A DNA stretch of 64,000 bases from CAYNWT01 sp964450955 (GTDB lineage Bacteria > Planctomycetota > Planctomycetia > Planctomycetales > Planctomycetaceae), in NCBI GenBank assembly GCA_964450955.1, contig CAYVFI010000003.1, forward strand, positions 1 through 64,000. The letters are read 5' to 3'. Positions within the stretch are counted from its first letter, which is position 1; every line of letters starts with the position of its first letter. The notes under the pieces are model-generated. The model saw only the letters and a program-made list of their open reading frames with translations. It was not told the DNA's origin and searched no databases. Positions 7,912-16,286 of the stretch are shown one piece after another. The translations under genes and the position numbers were made by a program.

Positions 7912-8020
7912 GTGCTGATTGTGTTCTTGAAGCTAGCCACGAAAAACACGAAGAGGCACGAAAAGGGCATTGGGTTTTCGTGTTTTTTTGTGTTCTTTGT
8001 GTTCTTTGTGGCCATCCCAA
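7912..8020. repeat. Dispersed repeat, copy 2
   Basis: Begins GTGCTGATTGTGTTCTTGAA and ends with TGTTCTTTGTGGCCA; homologous to 7523-7620 and in the same orientation. It contains AAAAACACGAAG and CGTGTTTTTTTG, which can pair, and a short tandem TGTTCTTTG duplication. It abuts fossil B exactly where the gene homology stops, so it was either inserted there or took part in the deletion. Confidence 0.75.
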
Positions 8021-8048
8021 CCGGGTATCGATCGAACGGCACTCTTGG

Positions 8049-8924
8049 TTAGAAGGCGGGAGCGTATTCGCCATCGTTTCGGTGGGCCAGCTGCTGCAGG
8101 ACTTCTAAGTTGATCTTTGGTGTCAGGTATCTGACTGAACCGTCGCCAAACAGCATGCCAACAGCGGCGTTGGCATGGAAGCTTCCGAAGGAACCCACTG
8201 CGGTAAGGTTTCCTGGCTGCAGTGCCGCGTCCGTTGGTAAACCGCCTGGCGGGTTGGTAGTCCAGGATCTTCTTGCGGCCGAGTAGCTGGTTTTACGACC
8301 GGTGTTGCGGAGCGTCGCATTGGTTCCGGACATCCAGCTAAGCGGATTTGGCGTGGGTAGATGTTCGCCGACAAACAATGTGTAGGCATCGCCGTCCGTC
8401 AGATCGTCGTGCTTAATACTGCTGTTCAGAAACAAGACGCCCGTGTTGTCTGAGTCGATTGGAGTTTCAATGTGGCTCTGCGATCCCGCGTATGAACTGA
8501 TGCCGGTTGTGCTGCGTGAAGATGAACTGCATCGTAGAATTTCGCTGACTCGTGAACCTGCCAGCGTCTTGTTTTCTTTCGAGTAAACGCTGGCGGAGAA
8601 ATCGACGGCCTTGAACGTCGGACCGTAGTCCAGTTGCGGCAGAATCTGGACCAGCCAGCTAACGTGGTACCCACTTTCGGTGGACTGAATTGGGCCGGTC
8701 GGGTTCACACAACCCGGTGGCAAAACGCGGAACCCGTCGTGATAGTTGGCCAGAGCGATACCCAGCTGTCGCAGGTTATTTTGGCACTGCGCGCGGCGGG
8801 CGGCTTCGCGGGCTTGTTGAACAGCGGGCAGTAGCAAAGCAATCAACATGCCGATGACAATCAGGACAGCCATGAGCTCCAGAAATGTGAAGCCGCGGCG
8901 TTTGTGGTTACTAAGAATTCTCAT
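8049..8924 (-). CDS. DUF1559 (H-X9-DG) prepilin-like protein
   Basis: 291 residues. The N-terminus RRGFTFLELMAVLIVIGML is a type IV prepilin signal, cleaved after Gly with Glu at mature position 5, followed by LLPAVQQAREAARRAQC, the start of the DUF1559 fold. The C-terminus carries LFGDGSVRYLTP and ends HRNDGEYAPAF. This family is greatly expanded in planctomycetes and is thought to form pseudopilus or surface structures. It is the last gene of the ECF-led cluster, 64 bp after the paralog at 8989-9840. Its 3' end has been duplicated downstream as fossils. It is either a second major pseudopilin or a substrate of the machine encoded upstream. Confidence 0.93.
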   Translation of the reverse strand: MRILSNHKRRGFTFLELMAVLIVIGMLIALLLPAVQQAREAARRAQCQNNLRQLGIALANYHDGFRVLPPGCVNPTGPIQSTESGYHVSWLVQILPQLDYGPTFKAVDFSASVYSKENKTLAGSRVSEILRCSSSSRSTTGISSYAGSQSHIETPIDSDNTGVLFLNSSIKHDDLTDGDAYTLFVGEHLPTPNPLSWMSGTNATLRNTGRKTSYSAARRSWTTNPPGGLPTDAALQPGNLTAVGSFGSFHANAAVGMLFGDGSVRYLTPKINLEVLQQLAHRNDGEYAPAF

Positions 8925-8988
8925 CAGATCGGAAGAGCTATCTTAACATCAATCGGGACTGGCGGCGGCGTTGTGAAGGTGGCTGGGA

Positions 8989-9840
8989 TTAGAAGCCGCC
9001 GCCAATGATTGGTTCGCCATCATGCCGGTTTGCCATGAGGTCCAGAACTTTTTGGTTCATGTTGCCACTGAGGAAGCGGACTGAACCGTCTGCCAGGGCG
9101 ACTTGAACCCCACCCGTGTGATGACTACTTAGCGAACCGGCAACCATTGCATCCGGATCGGCGGTCATACCCGGGTTTGTATTGCCGACATTGATTCCGC
9201 CCGCGTTGCGCAGGGTGTCCCGAGTTCCGGAAGCCCAGCCAAGTTGGTCCGCTCCACGCAGTTTCTCTGATAACAGAATCGTGTTCGCGGACCCGTCGGT
9301 AATCTGTTCGTAGCGAACGCTGCTGTTGAGAAACAGGATTCCATTGCCGTCTGAATCGATTGGTTTTTCAGAGTCGTTGTAGATTCCGACATAGTTACCA
9401 AGCGCCACGGGCCCAATTTTTCCGGGAGCCCAGTCTGTTGGACACTGCAACACACTGATGACGGCGTTGCGAGCTGTTGCGTTTGGACCGTTGGTGTATA
9501 GCCCTGCGTTGAAGTCTATAAGGTCGTGCAGCGTTTGTTGTTCCATGAACGGCAGTAGCTGAACCGTCCAGCTCATGTGATACCCTTCCGCCGTACTTTT
9601 AATCGGACCGGTTGGATTCACGGTGCCCGGCGGGAAACAGTCGAACGCCATTTCATAGTTGTGCATTGCCAGGCTTAGTTGCATGAGGTTGTTCTTGCAC
9701 TGTGTCCGTCTGGCCGCTTCGCGCGCCTGTTGCACAGCGGGTAGCAGCAGAGACATGAGGATCGCAATGATGGCGATCACAACCAGAAGTTCGATAAGTG
9801 TGAAACCGCGTTTGCGTCGGTTCGGAACAATGTCAATCAT
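8989..9840 (-). CDS. DUF1559 prepilin-like protein, pseudopilin cluster
   Basis: 283 residues with a textbook prepilin signal KRGFTLIELLVVIAIIAIL, LLPAVQQAREAARRTQC, and the C-terminal ALADGSVRFLSGN region of the DUF1559/H-X9-DG family. Its ATG overlaps the end of the upstream K-like gene by 8 bp, so it is co-translated with the minor pseudopilins. That position is where a major pseudopilin would be expected. Prepilin peptidase and methylation are needed for maturation, but the enzyme is not encoded in this window. It is clearly paralogous to 8049-8924 (shared NPTGPI, YHMSW/YHVSW, DSDNTG/DSDGNG segments). Confidence 0.94.
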   Translation of the reverse strand: MIDIVPNRRKRGFTLIELLVVIAIIAILMSLLLPAVQQAREAARRTQCKNNLMQLSLAMHNYEMAFDCFPPGTVNPTGPIKSTAEGYHMSWTVQLLPFMEQQTLHDLIDFNAGLYTNGPNATARNAVISVLQCPTDWAPGKIGPVALGNYVGIYNDSEKPIDSDGNGILFLNSSVRYEQITDGSANTILLSEKLRGADQLGWASGTRDTLRNAGGINVGNTNPGMTADPDAMVAGSLSSHHTGGVQVALADGSVRFLSGNMNQKVLDLMANRHDGEPIIGGGF

Positions 9841-10252
9841 CGGTCTTATCCTCTGAAGCGCTGATAATCAGCGTACGGTGAGCCCTGACGGGGCGACCTG
9901 TTTCTTCTGCGAACGTTGCCACAACGTTAATCGTTTTCTGTTGCGACTTGTTAGTGACTTTGATGTCGATGCTGACCGGCCACAATAGCCCGTCAGCTTC
10001 GTTTAGCTGCCAGACTTCGCCGGCGTACTTGCGGTTTGAATTCAGTTCATGAACCGCTTTTCGCAATCCACTTTCAGCCAGCCAACCGGCCTGACTATTC
10101 CACGTTTCGTAGCGCACCTGACGGCGCCAGTCCAGCGTGCTCTTGATCATGGTTCCCAGCAAAATGCTGATGATGGCCACACAAGCCAGAACCACAACCA
10201 AAACAACCCCGCGCCGGCCGCACGTCGTTTGTTTGATACAAGGACAACGCAT
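9833..10252 (-). CDS. GspK/PilX-like minor pseudopilin
   Basis: 139 residues. After a basic, Cys-containing leader comes GRRGVVLVVVLACVAIISIL: a processing Gly and hydrophobic helix but no Glu at mature position 5. Absence of Glu5 is typical of GspK-type tip pseudopilins. QAGWLAESGLRKAVHEL resembles the region following the helix in PilX/GspK proteins (A-x-x-A-E-S-G). It is much shorter than GspK (about 300 aa), so this is a minimal tip protein. The start overlaps the J-like stop as TAATG, and the end overlaps the DUF1559 gene by 8 bp. Confidence 0.75.
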   Translation of the reverse strand: MRCPCIKQTTCGRRGVVLVVVLACVAIISILLGTMIKSTLDWRRQVRYETWNSQAGWLAESGLRKAVHELNSNRKYAGEVWQLNEADGLLWPVSIDIKVTNKSQQKTINVVATFAEETGRPVRAHRTLIISASEDKTDD

Positions 10253-10818
10253 TATTGTTTGTCCTTCGTGGCTGCTTTTTCAGAACCCTGGATCAGCGAG
10301 TCAGCCAATCCAGCGTGAACGCCAACGTGCGACTTCACAACCATCTGTCGTGGTGTGCCTGTCAGTGTTCGCTTGCTGCCACCGACCGATTGCCGGAGCG
10401 TCAATTGAGCCTGATTGTTGTCGAGCCGGATTTTACACGTCCATTCCCGAGTCGAATAGAACCGATCGCGTCCGGTGTCTGTCTCGCTGGTCCATGTTCG
10501 ATGAACGACATTGTCATCCACGTCGTAGACCACCGTTTTGCCATTGGCTTTGACGAAGCGTATCCCGTTTTCAGTCGCCGTTGCGTTTGTGGATTCGAGG
10601 CAGTCCCTGCGAAACAGCGTCGTGAGTCGTTGTTGAACCAGCCCATTCCGCGATGCGTCGCGGAGGTTCTGGTGTGACTTCAGCAGATGATGAATGCCGA
10701 CAGTGATGATTCCCATCAACACTGCGCTGACGCCGGTCACGACCACTACTTCCAGCAGGTAGGTCCCACGCCGCTGGTGCCCATGTGGGCCTGGACTCCG
10801 GGAGACTGCGGGCTTCAT
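10252..10818 (-). CDS. GspJ-like minor pseudopilin
   Basis: 188 residues from ATG at 10818. That start forms an ATGA overlap with the upstream stop and has GGGAGG seven bases before it, so it is preferred over the earlier ATG at 10842. The prepilin signal is RRGTYLLEVVVVTGVSAVL with Glu at mature position 5. The rest is beta-rich with no recognised motif; length and position between the H/I-like and K-like genes suggest GspJ. It probably forms part of the pseudopilus tip complex. Confidence 0.75.
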   Translation of the reverse strand: MKPAVSRSPGPHGHQRRGTYLLEVVVVTGVSAVLMGIITVGIHHLLKSHQNLRDASRNGLVQQRLTTLFRRDCLESTNATATENGIRFVKANGKTVVYDVDDNVVHRTWTSETDTGRDRFYSTREWTCKIRLDNNQAQLTLRQSVGGSKRTLTGTPRQMVVKSHVGVHAGLADSLIQGSEKAATKDKQ

Positions 10819-11207
10819 GACGAACCTCCCGGGAAGATCCATGTCTGCAGGCGAACTTTGTCACGGATCTTGTTACCGGCCCCCTGCCACGAAAGTTCCG
10901 CGGTCACTTGCTTGCCTCCGTCCCGCTGTTCGACACTCACGTCCAGCCTGGCGGCCACGAGTTGCTGGTTCGCCCAGTCGGGGAGTTGTGTCTGACTTAG
11001 CGATTCAGCGGTCACTTCAATAAACGGTGCTGCGGTCACGTCGTCAAGAATATTGGCAAGGACAGCGCCAGCTTCCAGGTGTTCGAGCGCAGATTTGTTT
11101 TGCCGGCTGACTAACTTCATGGCCGGAACCAGAATGGTTGCAACAACACCAATAATCAGCGCCGCGCAAACGAGTTCCGTTGTTGTGATGCCTTTGCGTT
11201 TGTTCAT
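10815..11207 (-). CDS. GspH/GspI-like minor pseudopilin
   Basis: 130 residues from ATG at 11207, which overlaps the stop of the upstream platform gene as ATGA. The frame is open to 11261, but the extra 18 residues would precede the leader. Prepilin signal KGITTTELVCAALIIGVVAT: cleavage after Gly, Glu at mature position 5, then a hydrophobic helix. The size fits GspI or GspH; which one cannot be decided. It is followed by the J-like gene with a 4-bp overlap. Confidence 0.75.
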   Translation of the reverse strand: MNKRKGITTTELVCAALIIGVVATILVPAMKLVSRQNKSALEHLEAGAVLANILDDVTAAPFIEVTAESLSQTQLPDWANQQLVAARLDVSVEQRDGGKQVTAELSWQGAGNKIRDKVRLQTWIFPGGSS

Positions 11208-12289
11208 GCCAGATCGTTCAGAAGTTTGATAAGTGGAGCGAACATAGCGATCGCAACCCATCCGACAAATAGACCAGTGATTGCGATACAGAATGGGCGA
11301 ATGAGCTGCAGGGCTGACTTAATTGTGTGGTCCTGCCGGTCTTCAATTTGCCTGCCCAGTAGCTGCAGTGCCCATCCAAGGTTGCCGACGCGTTCGGCCG
11401 ATTCCAGCAAGTGGCGTTCTCTTGATCGCAGCAGCTTGTGGTGCTGCATGGTTGCCCACGGACTTTCACCCGATTTGACGTCCTCATAGACCTGCGACAT
11501 TTTTCTCCAGGTTGGAGTGTTGGGATGCTGCGTGGAAACCACCTCCAGCCCATCGACCAGCGGTTTCCCTTCAGCAACAACGACCCCCAGCTGCCGAAGC
11601 ATGGGGCCTACATCCAGTCGTGGGAAAAGCCGCTTAAGATTCAGGAATGCCGGCATACGCACGCCAATACCGAACAGTGACAGCAGCCAGAGTGCCGGTA
11701 ACGTGACTGCGAACAGCACAAGAGGAGACAGGATGAAAATTCCGAAGTTGTTGTTGAGATCTGCTGAATTAATCAGACCCCGGGTGACCGAGGGAAGTTC
11801 GGTACCGAAGTCGTCGAAGATCTTTTTAAACTTGGGGATAATCCAAATCATCATGAAGCCAACGACGGACGACAGGATCGCCAGCATCCCGCACACATAG
11901 ATCACAGAACCCATGATGGACGTGCCTTGTTCGTCAGACTGCATCGCAGATTGCCGCTCGGCTTCAATCCGCAACGACTTACCCAACGCGCCGTTGGCCG
12001 CGCCAACTTTGGCGGCCAGCACTGCTTCCGCTGAAAGAACCCCGGGGACACACTGAATTGCTTCGTCAACAGTTTTGCCGCGGCGAAGCAGGGCAGCGAA
12101 GTCGGTCAGTCGATACTGCCATTGCCCCCTGGCGTCCGCAGCTAACGAATCAACGGCGGCGTCCAGCGGCAGGTTCTTCTCGCAGGCGGTTGCCAGCAAC
12201 CACAACAACGTAAGTTGCCCCGACGCTTCGGGTCGGCCGAGAGCCAGCCGAACGACCTGGACAATTGGAGGTGCTATCTGGATGGCCAT
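11204..12289 (-). CDS. GspF-like platform protein, third of three (F-c)
   Basis: 361 residues, inner-membrane platform protein of the type II secretion/type IV pilus class. Two T2SSF-like halves are visible; the first ends in a long hydrophobic stretch (SSVVGFMMIWIIPKFKKIF) followed by DDFGTELPSVTRGL, the family motif between the halves. It ends in LIKLLNDLA, nearly the same as the end of F-b. It lacks the usual N-terminal soluble segment (M-x-x-F-x-Y). It starts 6 bp after F-b and overlaps the next pseudopilin gene. It would couple the ATPase to pseudopilus assembly, perhaps as a heteromer with F-a and F-b. Confidence 0.85.
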   Translation of the reverse strand: MAIQIAPPIVQVVRLALGRPEASGQLTLLWLLATACEKNLPLDAAVDSLAADARGQWQYRLTDFAALLRRGKTVDEAIQCVPGVLSAEAVLAAKVGAANGALGKSLRIEAERQSAMQSDEQGTSIMGSVIYVCGMLAILSSVVGFMMIWIIPKFKKIFDDFGTELPSVTRGLINSADLNNNFGIFILSPLVLFAVTLPALWLLSLFGIGVRMPAFLNLKRLFPRLDVGPMLRQLGVVVAEGKPLVDGLEVVSTQHPNTPTWRKMSQVYEDVKSGESPWATMQHHKLLRSRERHLLESAERVGNLGWALQLLGRQIEDRQDHTIKSALQLIRPFCIAITGLFVGWVAIAMFAPLIKLLNDLA

Positions 12290-12295
12290 AACCCG

Positions 12296-13540
12296 TCAGG
12301 CCAAATCGTTGAGAAGTTTGAGGATGGGTAGGAACAAACCGTAAAAGCAAACGGCAATTGAGCCACCGATAAGGATGACGACAAACGGCTGAACAACGGT
12401 TGCCAGCAAAGACATGATGGCTCGCGCACGCTGTTCGAACATAGCCGCGATGGCGTGCAGTGCGTCAGCAACGGTGTCTCGGTCGGAGCCGTCATGAGCC
12501 ACCTGCAGAAAGCTAAGTGGCAGCCCGGCCAAAGCCGGATCGGTGCTCGGCAAATTGTGGCCGTTTTCAACAACCAGCGCGAGTTCTTCGCAGGCTGTCG
12601 ATATGTCGCTGCTACCCGACGCGGTTCCCGCGGCTCGCAACGCGCCCGGCATGGGAGCGTCATGTCGAAGAACGACAGCCAACAGATGTGCCACACGCGA
12701 CAAATCCAGGCTACGGAAGCTGGCGCCCAGCAGCGGTAGTCGCCGCGCGATGTAGTTTGACAATGATTGGCCCTGACTGAAGAACAGAATGATGCCCATT
12801 GCCAGAAGGATTGGTCCACCGATCGTGACCGTGGGCCCGATTCTTAAGAGAGTGTCAGAGATGGCGACCACAAATTGCGTCAGGCCCGGTAACTCAGTAC
12901 CGAAGTCTTCCAGAATTTTCTTGACGGGCGGTACCAGAAAGCAGAAGAAGACTCCCATCACCGCAATCGCTGCCGAACCGGCTATCAGGGGATAGGCGAA
13001 CAGAAACATCACATGGCCGCGTAGCCTGGCCGATGTTTCCGCGTACGCTGAGTACTCACCAACCGCAAGCGCGGCCGAGTGAGAACTGATTCCGGATTCC
13101 AAAACGCCTTTGACTTCCGCTGGCGCAGACTTCGTCTGCAACACCTGCTCTAACGATGCGCCAAATTCCACATCGCGTGCAATTCGGCGCAGGGCGCGTC
13201 GGACTTTCTGGTTGCTGCGCTGCAGAAAGATGCCCTGCAGCCAGTCGACGAGAAATAATTTGCGAAGTAAACCGGGTTCGTTGTACTCGTCTGCGGCGGC
13301 GACAAGTCCTTCGGCCAGTGGCAATCCTGCGGCAACGAGATTGCCAACCTGAGCGTTGACGACAGCCGCTTCGGTTCGAGTTAAATCGGCCAGCGGCCCG
13401 GCTTCAGATTCCGCCAGAGTTTCCACTGCGATTCCACGTTGGGCCAGCGCACGACGAGCGGCATCGGCGTTGGTTGCTTCGACAGTGTCACTGCACAGTT
13501 TTCCCTGTGCGTCAGTTCCCGTGTATCGGAAGGTGGTCAT
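12296..13540 (-). CDS. GspF-like platform protein, second of three (F-b)
   Basis: 414 residues from ATG at 13540. That start has GGAGG a few bases upstream and overlaps the preceding stop as ATGA; the longer frame to 13762 runs back into F-a and is rejected. This is the most canonical of the three: MTTFRYTGTDAQGK then EATNADAARRALAQRGI is the typical GspF N-terminus, and LVPPVKKILEDFGTELPGLT is the central motif. Three hydrophobic segments fit the family topology. It ends LPILKLLNDLA, like F-c, pointing to duplication. Confidence 0.9.
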   Translation of the reverse strand: MTTFRYTGTDAQGKLCSDTVEATNADAARRALAQRGIAVETLAESEAGPLADLTRTEAAVVNAQVGNLVAAGLPLAEGLVAAADEYNEPGLLRKLFLVDWLQGIFLQRSNQKVRRALRRIARDVEFGASLEQVLQTKSAPAEVKGVLESGISSHSAALAVGEYSAYAETSARLRGHVMFLFAYPLIAGSAAIAVMGVFFCFLVPPVKKILEDFGTELPGLTQFVVAISDTLLRIGPTVTIGGPILLAMGIILFFSQGQSLSNYIARRLPLLGASFRSLDLSRVAHLLAVVLRHDAPMPGALRAAGTASGSSDISTACEELALVVENGHNLPSTDPALAGLPLSFLQVAHDGSDRDTVADALHAIAAMFEQRARAIMSLLATVVQPFVVILIGGSIAVCFYGLFLPILKLLNDLA

Positions 13541-14610
13541 ATTGCGGCCTCCGAAAGTTGTTGCATCATGTCTGTAATCGGCAGGAACAGGGACAACGCG
13601 TAAAGAACCGTTAAGCCTCCACCAACAAAAAACATGAAGAACAACGGCGCGGCAAACCGAATCCAGCGCAGCGTTACGTGGCCTTTTTCGTAGTACGACG
13701 TCGATGCGGTTTGGAGGTTCTTGATTAGCTGTGGGCCCGGCTGTTGGCGGCGAAGTACCCAACGCAGCAGCGGCTGCATACCGGTGGTTTCTTTGTCGCC
13801 GACAGTGGACCGATCGCCCGCTTCGTCAGCCTTTGCGAACGCAATTGCCGCGTTCTTAAGGCCTTCTCCACAGCCGCCGGCGGCCAGAGGCAAGGCGTCA
13901 TGCAAAGGGACGTTGTTTTCCAAAAGAACCGCTGCCAACCGCGTAAACAAGCTGTGTCTAAAACACCGCACCGCGCGGCCTACGCCCGGGACCAGCATCA
14001 TGAGTCCACTGGGGCCACTCATTGAGAATGCGTTCGCTCGACCGCTACCCATCCACATCATCGCGGCCAACAGAAACAGAACTGGCGGGATCCACCACCA
14101 AAACGTAACGTTCGCGGCGAGCCACTGAAGGCTTTCCAACGCGCGGCCGGTTCTTTGCCCGACAAAAGCCTGGTAAGACGTAATTCGATTAACGCCGTCA
14201 GCGACGAACACAACAAAAAGTCCGTAAGCGGCGATAATGGTAATCATCGGATACAGAAGCGCCTGAAACAGCCCGCGCCGGAGTTCGATAAAGTCCTGGG
14301 TAAACTCAGTAATCGCCTCCAGCCCGACGGAAAGGTGGCCAGAGCGAACACCAGATTCGACGACGGTTGCGTACACATTGGGGAACTGGCCGTTTTCTTT
14401 ACGAATGCTTTCTGCAAGCGATTGACCCTGCTCTAATCGAGACGTGATCCGATCGGCCGCTCGATTGGCCGCCTTGTTTCCGCTGTTAGCGTACTGCCGC
14501 AACCCGGATTCGATAGGCACACCGGCTCGCGCGAGCATTGTGATTTCTTCGTTCAAAGCGGCGAGCTGTTGAAGCGACAAATTGTTGATGGACTCAGTCA
14601 AGGTTGGCAC
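13537..14610 (-). CDS. Divergent GspF-like platform protein, first of three (F-a)
   Basis: 357 residues, GTG start at 14610 with AGGAAG just upstream, overlapping the ATPase gene by 17 bp. The segments EEITMLARAGVPIESGLRQY, VYATVVESGVRSGHLSVGLE and ALLYPMITIIAAYGLFVVFV match the T2SSF domain. It differs from F-b and F-c: it lacks the central FGTELP motif (VADGVNRI stands there) and the LLNDLA ending. A second half with RLAAVLLENNVPLHDALPLA is recognisable. It may occupy a distinct position in the platform. Confidence 0.82.
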   Translation of the reverse strand: MPTLTESINNLSLQQLAALNEEITMLARAGVPIESGLRQYANSGNKAANRAADRITSRLEQGQSLAESIRKENGQFPNVYATVVESGVRSGHLSVGLEAITEFTQDFIELRRGLFQALLYPMITIIAAYGLFVVFVADGVNRITSYQAFVGQRTGRALESLQWLAANVTFWWWIPPVLFLLAAMMWMGSGRANAFSMSGPSGLMMLVPGVGRAVRCFRHSLFTRLAAVLLENNVPLHDALPLAAGGCGEGLKNAAIAFAKADEAGDRSTVGDKETTGMQPLLRWVLRRQQPGPQLIKNLQTASTSYYEKGHVTLRWIRFAAPLFFMFFVGGGLTVLYALSLFLPITDMMQQLSEAAI

Positions 14611-15826
14611 TCACTTCCTGAGTACTTGTACCCAACGAACCAAACACACGGAACACTTCTGCCAAACTTGTCGCACCACACGCCACCGCCTCCAACGCAC
14701 GTTCTCGTTGCGAGACCAGGCCGTTTGCCAATGCAATTGATTGAAGCTCGGCTGTGTCCGTGCGAGACAGGATGGCTCGACCAGCGGCGGTATCGTCCGG
14801 GCAAAGCATCTCAGCGACCGGAATCCGCCCCTGATATCCCGTGCCCGAACACGCCTCACAGCCGGCCGGTTCTGAAACGTGTTCCAGCCTGACTTCGCTA
14901 CCGAACTCATTCGGCTGCACTTCGCGCCGCGTTGCACACTGGCAGAGACGCCGCAGAAGTCGCTGCGAAACAACGGCTCGAACCGAACTTCGCAGCAGGT
15001 ACGGTTCGATACCCATGTCCAACAGCCGACCAATCGCCCCCGTCGCGCTGCCTGCGTGAAACGTGGTGAGAACAAGGTGGCCGGTCAGCGATGCCTGGAA
15101 AACCGCCTCAGCAGTTTCGCGGTCGCGAATTTCGCCGACCATGATGACTTCCGGGTCCTGCCGCATCATCGCCCGCAGCGCCGCGCTGAGGCCGAAACCA
15201 GCGGAGTCATTGACCTGTGACTGAGCGACGCCGGGAACCACAACTTCGATCGGATCTTCAACAGAGACCAGGCTGCGTGTCCCATTGGTTCCCGCTGCGA
15301 TCTCTCGAAGGCATGAATAGATCGTGGTTGTCTTTCCGCTGCCAGCGGGGCCTGTAAACAGGACAACGCCACTGGTTTGTTCCAGCATCGGTCGCAGGCG
15401 TCTTTCGATTGACTGCGGAATCCCAAGTTGTCCGAGCCATTCAAAACGGCCAGCTTCAGCAAACAGCCGAACAACCGCGCGTTCTCCGTACAGCGTCGGC
15501 AGCGTGCTGAGTCGGGTTTCATGTTCGCCGGCGATGCGGCCTTCCTGCGGCACATCATTGCGATAGGTCAGCAGCCCGGCCATCACTTTGAGTCGAGCAA
15601 CAACGCGTGGAGCGTTAAGTTTGGAGAAGTCGGTCACGTGATGCAGTACACCATCAATCCGCCACTGCATCCTTAGTGAGTCAGCGTTTGGCGTAAGATG
15701 GATGTCAGTCGCGCCGGACTCCCGGGCGGCATCCAATAACGCTTCAACGGTCTGGGGGATGAACTGATCGTCATCGGGACTGACCGTGCGCAGTCGTTCG
15801 AAATGATCAACAAGCAACTCGGGCAT
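14594..15826 (-). CDS. GspE/PilB-like secretion ATPase
   Basis: About 410 residues. Walker A is GPAGSGKTTTIYS, the Asp box is VEDPIE, Walker B is IMVGEIRDRETAE, and the His box is LTTFHAG. The motif order and ESGATDIHLTPN at the start of the N2 domain identify the T2SS/T4P assembly ATPase; it is shorter than PilB/GspE because the N1 domain is missing. The Cys region is altered: LCQCATRR gives C-x-C where GspE has C-x-x-C, while the second pair CEACSGTGYQGR is normal. An in-frame GTG at 15835 is an alternative start. It lies between the anti-sigma-like gene (83 bp) and the three platform genes and should power pseudopilus assembly. Confidence 0.92.
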   Translation of the reverse strand: MPELLVDHFERLRTVSPDDDQFIPQTVEALLDAARESGATDIHLTPNADSLRMQWRIDGVLHHVTDFSKLNAPRVVARLKVMAGLLTYRNDVPQEGRIAGEHETRLSTLPTLYGERAVVRLFAEAGRFEWLGQLGIPQSIERRLRPMLEQTSGVVLFTGPAGSGKTTTIYSCLREIAAGTNGTRSLVSVEDPIEVVVPGVAQSQVNDSAGFGLSAALRAMMRQDPEVIMVGEIRDRETAEAVFQASLTGHLVLTTFHAGSATGAIGRLLDMGIEPYLLRSSVRAVVSQRLLRRLCQCATRREVQPNEFGSEVRLEHVSEPAGCEACSGTGYQGRIPVAEMLCPDDTAAGRAILSRTDTAELQSIALANGLVSQRERALEAVACGATSLAEVFRVFGSLGTSTQEVSANLD

Positions 15827-15909
15827 AGTTTCCACAAGTCTTCAGGATCGCAAGCGAGCAACGGACCGCCACGCCTGGTGTGTCCGGGGGCGGTCGGCAA
15901 GAGGTCAGC

Positions 15910-16269
15910 TTACTGCGGGAGCATTCCGCTGGAAATGACCTTGTCAGGATCGATTAGCGACTTGTTGATGGCTTCTTCAGAAGGCGTCGAGAGACCGCTG
16001 TTGTCATTTGCAACCGGGTCGGTGCCTGGGTACCCACCGCCAAAGAAGGCAAACGCCAGAATTGTTGCCGCGCACGTTGCAGCGAATCCCGCCACAATAA
16101 CCCAGCCGCGTTGCCGCTTTGCTTCGCTGGCAGATTGTGAAGCCGCAACTAAAATTCGCGAGCGTAACTCTGGCGACACCTCCGGAATCTCTCCGAGGCT
16201 TCGGACCAGTTCTTCCGCCTCAACGGGCTGACCCGACGGACTATCTTCGTGCTTTGTAGCGGCAGACAT
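15910..16269 (-). CDS. Small single-pass membrane protein, probable anti-sigma factor
   Basis: 119 residues. The N-terminal cytoplasmic part (EELVRSLGEIPEVSPELRSR) is followed by one membrane helix (GWVIVAGFAATCAATILAFA) and an extracytoplasmic tail. It follows the ECF sigma gene by 17 bp on the same strand, the usual place for the cognate anti-sigma factor. No HxxxCxxC zinc motif is present, so it is not a ZAS-type protein. The function is inferred from position and topology only. If correct, release of the sigma would turn on this cluster in response to an envelope signal. Confidence 0.6.
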   Translation of the reverse strand: MSAATKHEDSPSGQPVEAEELVRSLGEIPEVSPELRSRILVAASQSASEAKRQRGWVIVAGFAATCAATILAFAFFGGGYPGTDPVANDNSGLSTPSEEAINKSLIDPDKVISSGMLPQ

Positions 16270-16286
16270 TTTCTTACCTGTGTGAA

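Noticed and set aside
7760..8074. 104-codon minus-strand frame through fossil B and the dispersed repeat
   Set aside because: Its N-terminal half is the repeat translated and it has no prepilin signal; only the gene-derived end looks like protein.
13541..13762. Upstream extension of the F-b platform gene
   Set aside because: It would lie entirely inside F-a in another frame; the internal ATG has GGAGG and an ATGA overlap.
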